From contig JAHCIQ010000001.1 in assembly GCA_026129135.1 (NCBI GenBank), positions 620,001-684,000 on the forward strand: 64,000 nucleotides of DNA, in the 5' to 3' direction. The stretch is from Cyanobacteria bacterium TGS_CYA1 (GTDB taxonomy: Bacteria; Cyanobacteriota; Vampirovibrionia; Obscuribacterales; Obscuribacteraceae). Made by a program: the position numbers and the translations under genes. Below, in pieces: positions 55,496-63,696 of the stretch. Below the pieces are notes generated by a model. The model was not told the origin of the DNA, searched no databases, and saw only the letters and a program-made list of their open reading frames with translations. Every line of letters starts with the position of its first letter. Within the stretch, counting starts at the first letter, position 1.

Positions 55496-56273
55496 TGATC
55501 TTGCCTTCGTAACCTTCAAGCTTGAACAATTTCAGTTGGGTCTCAAACGCGCTTGGGGTCACCATTATGTCTCCGGAAAACGGGTCGTCATAAGTAGCAA
55601 GCAGAAATAGATTCAAGCAAACCACCAGACTTACTATTCCGACCATCACAATTTGCACTTTCATACTACGTGCTGCAAAAAAGTAAGTGAAAATTATGGT
55701 GGCAATTCCACCGATAATGAGTACAGCCCATAGAACAGCTGGAAGTCCGTTGTGTAAAGCCTCTATTCTAAGACGTCGAGAATCACCAAGACTCATCATC
55801 GCCTCAAGCAATTGATTTTGAGAATTACTCTGACGTTGAGTGACAGGCTCGTATTCTGTGCACTGTTTCCATAAGTCTTTGTAAATTGACCATGCTTTCA
55901 TGCTGTCTTGTTTTCCGGCAAGCATAGGCCATTCGTCAAGAATGACTTCACTGGCATATTGCGCGCAAAGTTCTCGTAATTTGTGACAGTTGGAATCTGG
56001 AAGTCCATTTGAAAGTCTGAAAACATTTCCCAGAGATGAAGCTTCTTGCTGGACCGTTTGTTTTGCTACAGTGAAGCGCTGCATTGCATCTGCCACCATA
56101 AATCCAATCAGTACCGCAAATAGCATAGCGACAATTTGAGAATAAGGGTCAGTAATTTCGTGTTGCGACTGAAGGTCGTCGCCATGCCATTTTCTGGCTA
56201 CTGATAAACCAAGTAGAGATGCACCGACGATCACGATTGTGACGACTAGACCAGTAATAACAGAAAAGGGCAT
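55488..56273 (-). CDS. DUF4239 membrane protein
   Basis: A 261-residue protein with membrane segments at about 4-23, 45-65, 180-200 and 208-228, and a central soluble loop. The stretch AMLFAVLIGFMVADAMQRFTVAKQTVQQEASSLGNVFRL is the DUF4239 signature, a family related to bestrophin-like channels of unknown role. It follows the next membrane-protein gene in the leftward direction by a 9-base gap, so they are co-transcribed. Confidence 0.8.
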   Translation of the reverse strand: MPFSVITGLVVTIVIVGASLLGLSVARKWHGDDLQSQHEITDPYSQIVAMLFAVLIGFMVADAMQRFTVAKQTVQQEASSLGNVFRLSNGLPDSNCHKLRELCAQYASEVILDEWPMLAGKQDSMKAWSIYKDLWKQCTEYEPVTQRQSNSQNQLLEAMMSLGDSRRLRIEALHNGLPAVLWAVLIIGGIATIIFTYFFAARSMKVQIVMVGIVSLVVCLNLFLLATYDDPFSGDIMVTPSAFETQLKLFKLEGYEGKITK

Positions 56274-56282
56274 TATTAACTC

Positions 56283-56990
56283 CTACGCAATTATATTTAC
56301 TGCTCTGGCAGCAACCAGAGATATGGTGGCAAGTGCCACGGCTGACTGCAAAAGCATCAGAAGTTTTGCCCTTGCAGATAGTGGCAACACATCGGTTGGG
56401 CTGAATGCAGTCGCGTTGGTGAAAGCGATGTAAAGATAGTCGAAGAATTTGGGAGCCCAGTCAGCTGGCGCAGAGCCCGGAGTGGACATTTGTGGAAACA
56501 AGAAGTCTGGTGCTTCGTGACCTTTATGTGTTCGCTCGTGTGGCCCACCCCTGTCGATTTCCCAGAACCAGAGCGCAAAGGCAATTACGTTAGTCGTCCA
56601 AATTCCCAGTCCAGAAAAGAAAAGTTCGGGACTGTTGACTTTTCCAGATTCGAAAAACAAGGCGTAAATGAGGAGAATGAGAGTGGCAAAATTAGCTACG
56701 CTGACGAGTGCGATTACAACTATGGCAAGTACACGCAAAAGTTTGCTTTCGTCTTTGTGCCGCTTTGGTGCACTAAAACTTATCGGAATCAAAATAAGTA
56801 ATTCAAGACCCAGGATGACTAGTGGTAGATTGCGGGTGAGGTCATGAGGCAGAACAGCCTGAATGAGCATGGCTACAATTATGGCTACAGAGGCTGGCCA
56901 GCGTGGTTCTTCGTCTGAAACTCCTCCCCATGCAGGTTCGTAAGAATCGTCTATTGGGCCGCTTGTGCTGGAAGAAGAATCACTACTCAT
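56283..56990 (-). CDS. DUF1345-like integral membrane protein
   Basis: A 235-residue protein with five or six hydrophobic helices and a Ser-rich N-terminus. The C-terminal YIAFTNATAFSPTDVLPLSARAKLLMLLQSAVAL stretch and the RAVNI end are typical of DUF1345-like channel-like proteins. It precedes the DUF4239 gene with a 9-base gap. Function is unknown; the pair may form one membrane complex. Confidence 0.7.
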   Translation of the reverse strand: MSSDSSSSTSGPIDDSYEPAWGGVSDEEPRWPASVAIIVAMLIQAVLPHDLTRNLPLVILGLELLILIPISFSAPKRHKDESKLLRVLAIVVIALVSVANFATLILLIYALFFESGKVNSPELFFSGLGIWTTNVIAFALWFWEIDRGGPHERTHKGHEAPDFLFPQMSTPGSAPADWAPKFFDYLYIAFTNATAFSPTDVLPLSARAKLLMLLQSAVALATISLVAARAVNIIA

Positions 56991-57043
56991 TGGTAAATAA
57001 TACTAACCTTGACTTAGTGTTAGATCATAATTAAACTGAAATA

Positions 57044-58021
57044 GTGTCGATAATAACTGTAGACAATCTTTCCAAACATTTTCGCCGTGCCAAAGTCAAG
57101 GCGGTCCAAGACGTCTCTTTTAGTGTGGAACCTGGAGAAATATTTGGTCTGATAGGTCCAAATGGTGCCGGCAAAACAACTATCATGGCCTGTCTTCTGG
57201 CGTTGATAAAGCCAAGTTCGGGACAGATAAAAATAGACGGCAAATCTCCTTACGATTTCGAAGTTAAACCTCTGATCGGATTCCTTCCAGAGCGTCCCTG
57301 TTACAACCGATGGATGACTATTCATCAGTTTCTTACTTATCATCACATGCTTTCTGGGCGACCTTCGCAAGAAAGAGAAAAAGATATCAAAGAGGCGCTT
57401 GAAGCGGTCGAACTCGAAGTCGACCCAAAAAAACGCAGAGTAAAAGAATTGTCGCGGGGTATGTTGCAGCGCGTTGGATTGGCTCAAGCAGTGATTGGTA
57501 GACCTAGAATTGTTTTTCTGGACGAACCTACGTCGGGCATGGATCCGCTTGGTTTTATCATGATTCGCAAAATGCTTTTGCGCTTCAAAGAACAAGGTAT
57601 TACCGCTGTTGTCAATTCGCACCATTTGCTCGAGGTAGAAAAAGTCTGCGATCGTATTGCCTTCATGCGCGGTGGCAAAATAGAACACCTGGGTGGCATG
57701 GATTCGTTTGCTGTTCAAGGTCAAGATACTACTTTGTCCTGGTTGCCTCTTGCAGATAGGAACGCAGATGTGATTAAAGAGTCGCTAGTAAGTCTGGCTC
57801 AAAAGCATGATTGCACTATTATCGATGCCAGTCTTGACTCTGCCAAAGTCTCTTCTCCAGATAAAGAGCATCTTGCTTCATTTATTCAAGAGCTGGTTAA
57901 AAACGAGTTTTTGATTTACGAGTCTAAATCAGAACGGCGCGAGCTTGTTGATTTGTTTTTAAATAAATCCGACAAGGCTGATAAATCCGACAAATCCGAC
58001 AAGAGTGATATCAATGAATAA
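57044..58021 (+). CDS. ABC-transporter ATP-binding protein
   Basis: A 325-residue ATPase starting at GTG 57044. Walker A is GPNGAGKTT (about 38-46), the signature is LSRGMLQRVGL, and Walker B is IVFLDEPTSGMDPLG. It belongs to the group that drives ABC-2 type permeases (drug, polysaccharide or gliding-type exporters). The C-terminus ends in a KSDKADKSDKSDKSD low-complexity tail from a 9-base-style repeat. The permease ATG lies inside its last codons (ATG 58014), so they are coupled. Confidence 0.92.
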   Translation: MSIITVDNLSKHFRRAKVKAVQDVSFSVEPGEIFGLIGPNGAGKTTIMACLLALIKPSSGQIKIDGKSPYDFEVKPLIGFLPERPCYNRWMTIHQFLTYHHMLSGRPSQEREKDIKEALEAVELEVDPKKRRVKELSRGMLQRVGLAQAVIGRPRIVFLDEPTSGMDPLGFIMIRKMLLRFKEQGITAVVNSHHLLEVEKVCDRIAFMRGGKIEHLGGMDSFAVQGQDTTLSWLPLADRNADVIKESLVSLAQKHDCTIIDASLDSAKVSSPDKEHLASFIQELVKNEFLIYESKSERRELVDLFLNKSDKADKSDKSDKSDINE

Positions 58022-58814
58022 GCCATCGCTCTTGAGTCCTACTCTTATTCGCTTCAATCTCTGGGAGAAAATTCGAGCCTGGCGAGTGGGAATTCCAATT
58101 TTTTTGTTCATGGGATTGCCATGCTACATGATGTTGATTTCGGTAATAGATTCCACCGAGCCCGAGCTGGCTGCTAAAAACGTCTGGCATATTTACGACA
58201 ATGCAAGTATTTATTTTCTGCTGGCATATTTGTTCATTTCGGATGGCTTATTGACTGGCAGACCAACGGGCGAGCCCGAGACTTTGAATCTGCTTTTTAC
58301 AAGACCAATCACGCGAACTTGCTATGTGTTGAGCAAGTTCTTTTGTGGATTTATAGGTTCATCGGTTGTTCTCTTAATCTCGGCAGCTATGACCTTGGGT
58401 ATAGCCACTACGCTTGGTATCACTGAAAATCCTATCGATAGTCATTTTATTTTATCGATATTTTTAAACAGTCTGATTTTTTCATCGTTTTATGTTTGCC
58501 TCCATGCGATGCCATCCATGCTGGGATTGATTGCCTATCTGTTTTTCTCTGGCTGTCAGACTGTTGGAGACATTATGTCAATCGGTTATAGCCAGAATGC
58601 CCCGACATTTTTCAAGCATGTCAAAGATGCCATTTTGTTCTTTAACTACTGGTTTGGAGATGTGTTTCCATCTACGGTAGATTTTTCTCTGATTGCATCA
58701 AGCTTTTACGCCTGCACCGAGCTTGTGGTCGTCTACTTATCTAATCTCAGTTTATTCTTGTTCTTTGCCATATTTATGCTTTCAATCAGGGAGTTTTCAT
58801 ATGGCGCGGACTAA
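58014..58814 (+). CDS. ABC-2-type permease subunit
   Basis: A protein of about 266 residues with six hydrophobic segments, the partner of the ATPase. Start choice: ATG 58014, inside the ATPase stop region; a GTG at 58005 is also in frame. RPTGEPETLNLLFTRPITRTCYVLSKF between the first helices is the cytoplasmic coupling segment typical of ABC-2 permeases. The transported substrate is not evident. Its end overlaps the next gene by 14 bases. Confidence 0.85.
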   Translation: MNKPSLLSPTLIRFNLWEKIRAWRVGIPIFLFMGLPCYMMLISVIDSTEPELAAKNVWHIYDNASIYFLLAYLFISDGLLTGRPTGEPETLNLLFTRPITRTCYVLSKFFCGFIGSSVVLLISAAMTLGIATTLGITENPIDSHFILSIFLNSLIFSSFYVCLHAMPSMLGLIAYLFFSGCQTVGDIMSIGYSQNAPTFFKHVKDAILFFNYWFGDVFPSTVDFSLIASSFYACTELVVVYLSNLSLFLFFAIFMLSIREFSYGAD

Positions 58815-59772
58815 TAGCGGCAAATCTACGCTTTATATCCCGATTTTAATCAGCATTGCTATGGCTTTATTGCTTGTTGCCAGAATTTATATCAAAGGTC
58901 CTTTTCAAACATTATTGAATCCAGATTCTCAAATTGGCTGGAAAAGTATTTCGGATCTAGAGCGCGATAAAGAGAATTATCATTCGTCGCTTGTGCTCTT
59001 CGATTTTTCAGCTGATTGGTGCCAACCTTGTAAGCGCATGGATAAAGTCACTTTTCAGGCCCAGGACGTCGTAAAGAAAGTGCGCGAAAGCTTTTATCCC
59101 GTAAAAGTAATCGTAGGCAGTGAGCACGAAAAGAAAAGCGTAACTGACCTTCAAACCAAATATTCTCTTTTTTCGATTCCCACATTTGTGGTGACACTTC
59201 CAAGTGGAGAATGGGTTTATCAAAAGCGAGGGTTTTTCCCGCCTAAAGATTTCATAAAAATGCTCGACAATGCAAAATTGAAATCATATTTTGTTCGAGC
59301 TGAGCTGAAAATGGCTAAACAGGATTACAAAGGAGCTTTAGCCGAGCTGAATCCAGACGTCGTTTCTGGCAAAAAGCAAATTGAAGATGAAATTCCAATG
59401 ATGGTTTATTTTCACATCTTAAAAAATCTTGGTCGACTGGATGAAGCTAAAGTCGCAGTCAAAAAACGCTTCGATTTTGTTTATTCTAAAAAGAAAAATG
59501 CCATTCAACCTGGCAGCGATAAGCCCCTTCCATGGCCATTACCCTTTTATCAATATTTGCTTGGAGAGTTGGACGAAGATAAATTGATGCGAGCAACATC
59601 TGCGTGGTACCAAAAATCAGAGATCAATTGTGCCATCGCACTTAATGCCCTGGAAAATAATCAAAAAGATTTAGCTCTGAAAACCTTTCATAAAGCAGCC
59701 GAAAGCTCGTATTACTCAAACTCCGATTCCTTTAGACTGGCTGAGCTTTATATCAAAGAATTAGAGCCTTGA
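58801..59772 (+). CDS. Membrane-anchored thioredoxin-like protein with TPR-like C-terminus
   Basis: A 323-residue protein starting at ATG 58801, which has GGGAG upstream; an earlier in-frame start at 58693 lies inside the permease and is rejected. One N-terminal membrane anchor (about 10-30) is followed by a thioredoxin fold with the active site DWCQPCKRMD and cis-Pro region IPTFVVT. A helical repeat region (about 170-320) looks TPR-like. The positive N-terminus suggests the thioredoxin domain faces outside the cytoplasmic membrane. It closes the ABC exporter operon and converges on the selenocysteine-type MsrA gene, which is also exported. Confidence 0.8.
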   Translation: MARTNSGKSTLYIPILISIAMALLLVARIYIKGPFQTLLNPDSQIGWKSISDLERDKENYHSSLVLFDFSADWCQPCKRMDKVTFQAQDVVKKVRESFYPVKVIVGSEHEKKSVTDLQTKYSLFSIPTFVVTLPSGEWVYQKRGFFPPKDFIKMLDNAKLKSYFVRAELKMAKQDYKGALAELNPDVVSGKKQIEDEIPMMVYFHILKNLGRLDEAKVAVKKRFDFVYSKKKNAIQPGSDKPLPWPLPFYQYLLGELDEDKLMRATSAWYQKSEINCAIALNALENNQKDLALKTFHKAAESSYYSNSDSFRLAELYIKELEP

Positions 59773-59779
59773 TTGTCGT

Positions 59780-60358
59780 CTACTTCTTTTTGAACCAGCC
59801 GCCACAAAAGGCGCCCATATTTTTCTGATTGTATTTCTGGTGATATTCTTCTGCCCGGTAAAAGGGCACCGCCTGTGATACTTTGGTGAAAAATTTCGTC
59901 TTCTGTATTTTTTCTTGTTCGCTCAAAACTTGACGAGCCGTCGCTGCTTGCTCGGGTGAGAAGTAAAAAATCTCAGAGCGATATTGTCCGCCTCTGATAC
60001 CGCTGTTGTCGTAAGTAGGGCTGTGAATGCGTAGAAAACGTTCAACCAGCTTCTTGAAGCTGATCTTTTGAGGATCGTATGTGACGTGCACAGCCTCCGC
60101 GTGACCTGTTTTTCCTGAGCAGACCTGCTCATAATTGGGATTGCTGGTTCGACCGCCTGTGTAACCTACTTCAGTTGCTACAACGCCAGGTGTGTCGAGG
60201 AAATCAGCCTCCACGCCCCAGAATCAGCCAGCGGCGAAAACGGCTTCCTGGTTCTTGTGGCCGTTCGTATTCGTGTTATTAGAACTTGCTTGCACGTTGG
60301 TCCCCAGTATAAAAAATGCTGAAAGAACTAATAGATTGATTAATCTCTTGGCTTTCAT
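59780..60358 (-). CDS. msrA: Peptide methionine sulfoxide reductase A, exported, probable selenoprotein (UGA at active site)
   Basis: Reduces methionine-S-sulfoxide. The full frame from ATG 60358 is 192 residues if UGA (60226-60224) is read as selenocysteine. Sec45 falls in G-U-F-W-G, exactly where other MsrA proteins have GCFWG. The upstream 44 codons start with MKAKRLINLLVLSAFFILG, a signal peptide, and the downstream frame is intact: YTGGRTSNPNYEQVCSGKTGHAEAVHV, FRxHxPT-like LRIHSPTYDNSGIRGGQYRS, and a late Cys in AFCGGW. GAGGT lies about 7 bases before the ATG. A hairpin starting right after the UGA (60194-60214) is the bacterial SECIS position. Reading it as a broken Cys gene would leave no start for the rest. 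Confidence 0.85.
60194..60214 (-). promoter_or_regulatory. Candidate bacterial SECIS hairpin in msrA
   Basis: On the msrA transcript, GAGG (60211-60208) and CCTC (60200-60197) pair around the loop CTGATTT. An outer GT/AC pair lies beyond a G-G mismatch. The loop begins 16 bases after the UGA, within the usual bSECIS distance window. The loop G is third, not first or second, so the fit to the consensus is partial. Confidence 0.5.
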
Positions 60359-60420
60359 AAAATTACCTCTACACCTAATATATCCTAGCAGAATGGAAAA
60401 AACTCTGTTACGATGAGCGC

Positions 60421-61026
60421 ATGATTAAGGCTGTTTTGTTCGATTACGGCAATGTTTTGAGCCATCCAGGTGAGCCTCACCGCATAGCTTCCAATCCTAA
60501 TTTGAAGAATCTGGAAGCTAATTCATTTGCTAGCGCCTACTGGCATGGTCGCGAAGACTATGACCGTGGTAGCGTGAGTGCTGCCCATTACTGGGAACAT
60601 GTCGGCAATAAACTAAATCGCAAGTTCAGCGCACAAGAAGTTGATCATCTGGTTGCGCACGATATCAAAGTTTGGTCCATTCTCAATCCAGATATGCTCA
60701 AATGGGTGTCACACCTCAAGAAGAATGGCATCACTATTGGTTTGATTTCGAATATGCCTTTAGAATTGACCATTGCTATTCGCAAAGAGTCCTGGATAGC
60801 TGATTTTGATCATTGTACGTTTTCTTGTGAAATCGGCATGGTCAAACCGCATCGTTCTATTTACGAGCACAGTCTTTTAAATTTGAAACTAAATGGTGCT
60901 GAATCGCTTTTCATTGATGACAGAAAAGAGAATATCGACGCCGCTAATGAACTTGGCATTCATGGGCATTTGTTCACCAGTTACGAAAACCTCATGAAAT
61001 CGGCTAAAGAATTGAATTTACCCTAA
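60421..61026 (+). CDS. HAD-superfamily hydrolase (subfamily IA)
   Basis: A 201-residue soluble hydrolase. Motif I is LFDYGNVLSHP (nucleophile Asp8), motif II is IGLISNMP, motif III region is IGMVKPHRSIYE, and motif IV is LFIDDRKENIDAA. The D-x-G-N variant of motif I is common in YihX-like phosphatases acting on sugar phosphates. It lies divergently from msrA with a 62-base gap and just before a lipoprotein gene. Substrate unknown. Confidence 0.85.
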   Translation: MIKAVLFDYGNVLSHPGEPHRIASNPNLKNLEANSFASAYWHGREDYDRGSVSAAHYWEHVGNKLNRKFSAQEVDHLVAHDIKVWSILNPDMLKWVSHLKKNGITIGLISNMPLELTIAIRKESWIADFDHCTFSCEIGMVKPHRSIYEHSLLNLKLNGAESLFIDDRKENIDAANELGIHGHLFTSYENLMKSAKELNLP

Positions 61027-61061
61027 TGGTAAAATGTTTCAGCCATTAAAAGGATGAATAT

Positions 61062-62426
61062 ATGAAATATATCGCGGCTGCAGTGACTTCTAGCTTGTTA
61101 CTTTTGAGCGCCTGTTCGGGTGCCAATGCTCCGGGCGGCGGTGGAAGCAGCGATTCACTCAAATTGCATTATTTAACTTCAGTCAAGTCTGTTGCTGATC
61201 CGGCGATCAACCCAAAATTCAAAAATATTGAAGGGGAAAAGGACCTTTTATACGTTTTAGGCAAGAAAAAACTCGGACTGCAAACCGATGACGTCGTCAA
61301 TATTTTCGATTTCGAGAAGAAGCGCATTTTCAAAATTGATCCCAAAGCAAAAACTTATGAAGAACATTCGCTTTATTTGAACCCGGGAATCAAACATGCG
61401 GACGCCGCAAGAAGAGCACAGATAGCGAAGATTGTAAAAGATTCGGGAGCCAATGTCGGCAACACTTATGATCCTTTCAATTCTGGATGTGAGCTTGGAA
61501 TGATTGTTCCTGGTGACGAAGAAAATCCTGGTATCACAGTTTCTGAAAAAGATGGCAAAGTCGAGTATACCTATAAAGGCAAAGTGGTCGCATCAGCTGT
61601 TCTTGGCGATGCAGTGCCGGAAGCGTTCTTGCCTATGATGGAAAAGTTCTATGTTTATAACTGTAATATTCATCCTTTCATTCGCAAAGATTTGCTTTCG
61701 CGCAAACGCATACCCAAAGAATTGAATGTCGAAATCAACGTCAAAGGATTGACCAACACAATTAAAATGGCTTTGAAATCGAACGATAGTCCCGCATTCT
61801 CTCTAGATCTTGGCTCGGACTATAAGATTGCTTATCCCAAAGGACAGCCGCTCTCCAATTTGCAAGAGCTGATTTTTGTCAAAAAAGAAATTCCTGTTTT
61901 GCCAAAAAGAGAAGATGCATTTGCAGAAGCTAAAACTCTGGTGGCGAAAAAAGAGTTAGTCGATGCCTTGCTTACAATGATCGAATACAGCTTGTGCACG
62001 GGCGATCAACCTGTTTCTGAATCAGAAGTAATAATGAATGACACCAAAAAAGATATCACCGTCAAGAAGCTACAAGCAAATATGATGCCTAAAACACCTC
62101 AGGCTGCGCTTGCCTCCTACAAGGTCTTGAACACAATTGATTCGACCAAATTCAAAAAGGGATACATTATAGAAGTCCTCAAAGCGAACGTGGAAGCTCA
62201 AGCTGGCGGCAACCCCAGTCCTCGATTCTTATATACTCTGTCGAAAAATCCTGGCGTTGTCTATGCCTATAAGAATCTTGGCACATATTATTTTTCGCGC
62301 TACGACGCCCAAAACGCCTGGGACAGTTTTGATCTCGGTCGTAAAATAAAGCCAGATCATGTCTTGTTTCAAGACATAAACAAATTAGAGCAGGGACTCG
62401 AAGAATCGCATCCCGAGTACTTCTAA
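61062..62426 (+). CDS. Lipoprotein of unknown function with TPR-like end
   Basis: A 454-residue protein with a clear lipoprotein signal peptide: hydrophobic segment then LSAC (Cys18), followed by a Gly/Ser linker. AAGGA precedes the ATG by 7 bases. The middle contains beta-like strands and paired Cys residues (about 144 and 204), and the C-terminal 70 residues (PSPRFLYTLSKNPGVVYAYKNLGTYYFSRYDAQNAWDSFDLGRKIKPDH) look like one or two TPR units. No named family recognised. Confidence 0.65.
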   Translation: MKYIAAAVTSSLLLLSACSGANAPGGGGSSDSLKLHYLTSVKSVADPAINPKFKNIEGEKDLLYVLGKKKLGLQTDDVVNIFDFEKKRIFKIDPKAKTYEEHSLYLNPGIKHADAARRAQIAKIVKDSGANVGNTYDPFNSGCELGMIVPGDEENPGITVSEKDGKVEYTYKGKVVASAVLGDAVPEAFLPMMEKFYVYNCNIHPFIRKDLLSRKRIPKELNVEINVKGLTNTIKMALKSNDSPAFSLDLGSDYKIAYPKGQPLSNLQELIFVKKEIPVLPKREDAFAEAKTLVAKKELVDALLTMIEYSLCTGDQPVSESEVIMNDTKKDITVKKLQANMMPKTPQAALASYKVLNTIDSTKFKKGYIIEVLKANVEAQAGGNPSPRFLYTLSKNPGVVYAYKNLGTYYFSRYDAQNAWDSFDLGRKIKPDHVLFQDINKLEQGLEESHPEYF

Positions 62427-62448
62427 ATAGTTTTAAATTGATAGAAGT

Positions 62449-63621
62449 CTAGTGTATGGCGGCGCGTTTTCGTGTTGGTGGAGTCAAAGTTTTTTCGATC
62501 ATGCGAGAAAAATCTTCAACCAGAACACGGTCGCTAAATTTGTCATAAACTCTGTGTCGCAATGCATCTAGCAAATTGCGAGAAGGTGGTTCTTCTTTCA
62601 TCTGCACGATGCGACTGGCAAGAGAACCATTGGTGCTTAAATCGCACATCCACTGCGGATCTTCGATAATGAATTTAGCACCGCTATGTGGATGACAAAT
62701 TATTGGTGTTCCAATGATTGCAGCTTCAATCAATACATTTCCAAGTCCTTCATCAAGACTTGGCAGAACGAACAAATCTGCTGCAGCCACCACGGACGGT
62801 ACTTGATCTGGCGGGAGTGTAAGCCACAAAATGCGGTCTTGCAACAACTTTTCACCAAGCGCTTTTAGATATGGCGTATCGGATTCTTCCACACCGCAAA
62901 GCACCAGTTTAACTTTGGGATCGTTTAACTTCGCTACTTCTTCGATAAGATAATCAATTCGCTTGTGATAACGATTCCAGGCAGCACAACATACAATCAT
63001 GTAATCATCAGATGCGATACCATGCTTTTGACGAAAACTGGTATCCCTGCACTGGGCCCATAATTCTTCGGCATCGAGACAGTTTGGAATCAGGTCCATT
63101 TTTGTTCCCGAAATACCCGCATCGAGTGCAAGTCCATAGCCGCCAAAATTCAGTTGCTGTATATGGTCAAAACACTTGTAGTTTTCGGGGTTGAAAATAC
63201 CACCGTTGGCAAAAATCACTTTATAGTGGAAATAGGGCAAGTGTGATGCTGCCATGATGAAATGCGCCAGTGGCACGTCTTTGACCCACACCACGTCTGG
63301 ATTGATTTTAGAAAGCTCAGTCAGTAAGCCAGGCAAGAAAGAAACTTGCTCGACCCCATAAGTCAGCTCCCACCGCATTTTCTCGGGCAAAATGGGAAGC
63401 TCAGACAGTTTTTTTAATAACCGATTATTCCTCTTGATATTTGGCACTTTTATCGCATCTGGATAATTGCCGCCAGCCAAGAGATGAACGTCAAAACTCG
63501 TATGGTTTTTTAAAGCTCGAAACCAGCGTGCACAAGAAACTTCAAAACCACGCTCAGTATTGCCCAGCCCGCTGGATACGAGCGCAATCTTTGTCTTTGT
63601 GTGGTTCTCGTTGAAATACAT
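62449..63621 (-). CDS. GT4-family glycosyltransferase
   Basis: A 390-residue GT-B enzyme. TKIALVSSGLGNTERGFEVSCARW near the start and LFVLPSLDEGLGNVLIEAAIIGTPIICHPHSGAKFIIED near the end are the family's donor- and acceptor-side signatures (the E-x-x-x-x-x-x-x-E pattern). It should transfer a sugar to a lipid or polysaccharide. ATG 63621 is preferred over a GTG at 63627. It diverges from the GT2 gene that leaves the window on the right, suggesting a glycolipid locus. Confidence 0.83.
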   Translation of the reverse strand: MYFNENHTKTKIALVSSGLGNTERGFEVSCARWFRALKNHTSFDVHLLAGGNYPDAIKVPNIKRNNRLLKKLSELPILPEKMRWELTYGVEQVSFLPGLLTELSKINPDVVWVKDVPLAHFIMAASHLPYFHYKVIFANGGIFNPENYKCFDHIQQLNFGGYGLALDAGISGTKMDLIPNCLDAEELWAQCRDTSFRQKHGIASDDYMIVCCAAWNRYHKRIDYLIEEVAKLNDPKVKLVLCGVEESDTPYLKALGEKLLQDRILWLTLPPDQVPSVVAAADLFVLPSLDEGLGNVLIEAAIIGTPIICHPHSGAKFIIEDPQWMCDLSTNGSLASRIVQMKEEPPSRNLLDALRHRVYDKFSDRVLVEDFSRMIEKTLTPPTRKRAAIH

Positions 63622-63696
63622 TTGCACGTTGCAGATAATTGTCCATTAAACTAATAGCACCTGCAAGCATTGTCAACGGCGCCAGAGAATTATCAC

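Noticed and set aside
58693..58800. Earlier start for the thioredoxin-TPR gene
   Set aside because: It lies inside the permease reading frame and lacks a ribosome site; ATG 58801 has GGGAG upstream.
59780..60214. MsrA as a truncated pseudogene or a gene starting after the UGA
   Set aside because: The reading frame before the UGA has a signal peptide, a ribosome site and the exact MsrA active-site context. A start after the UGA would delete the catalytic residue.
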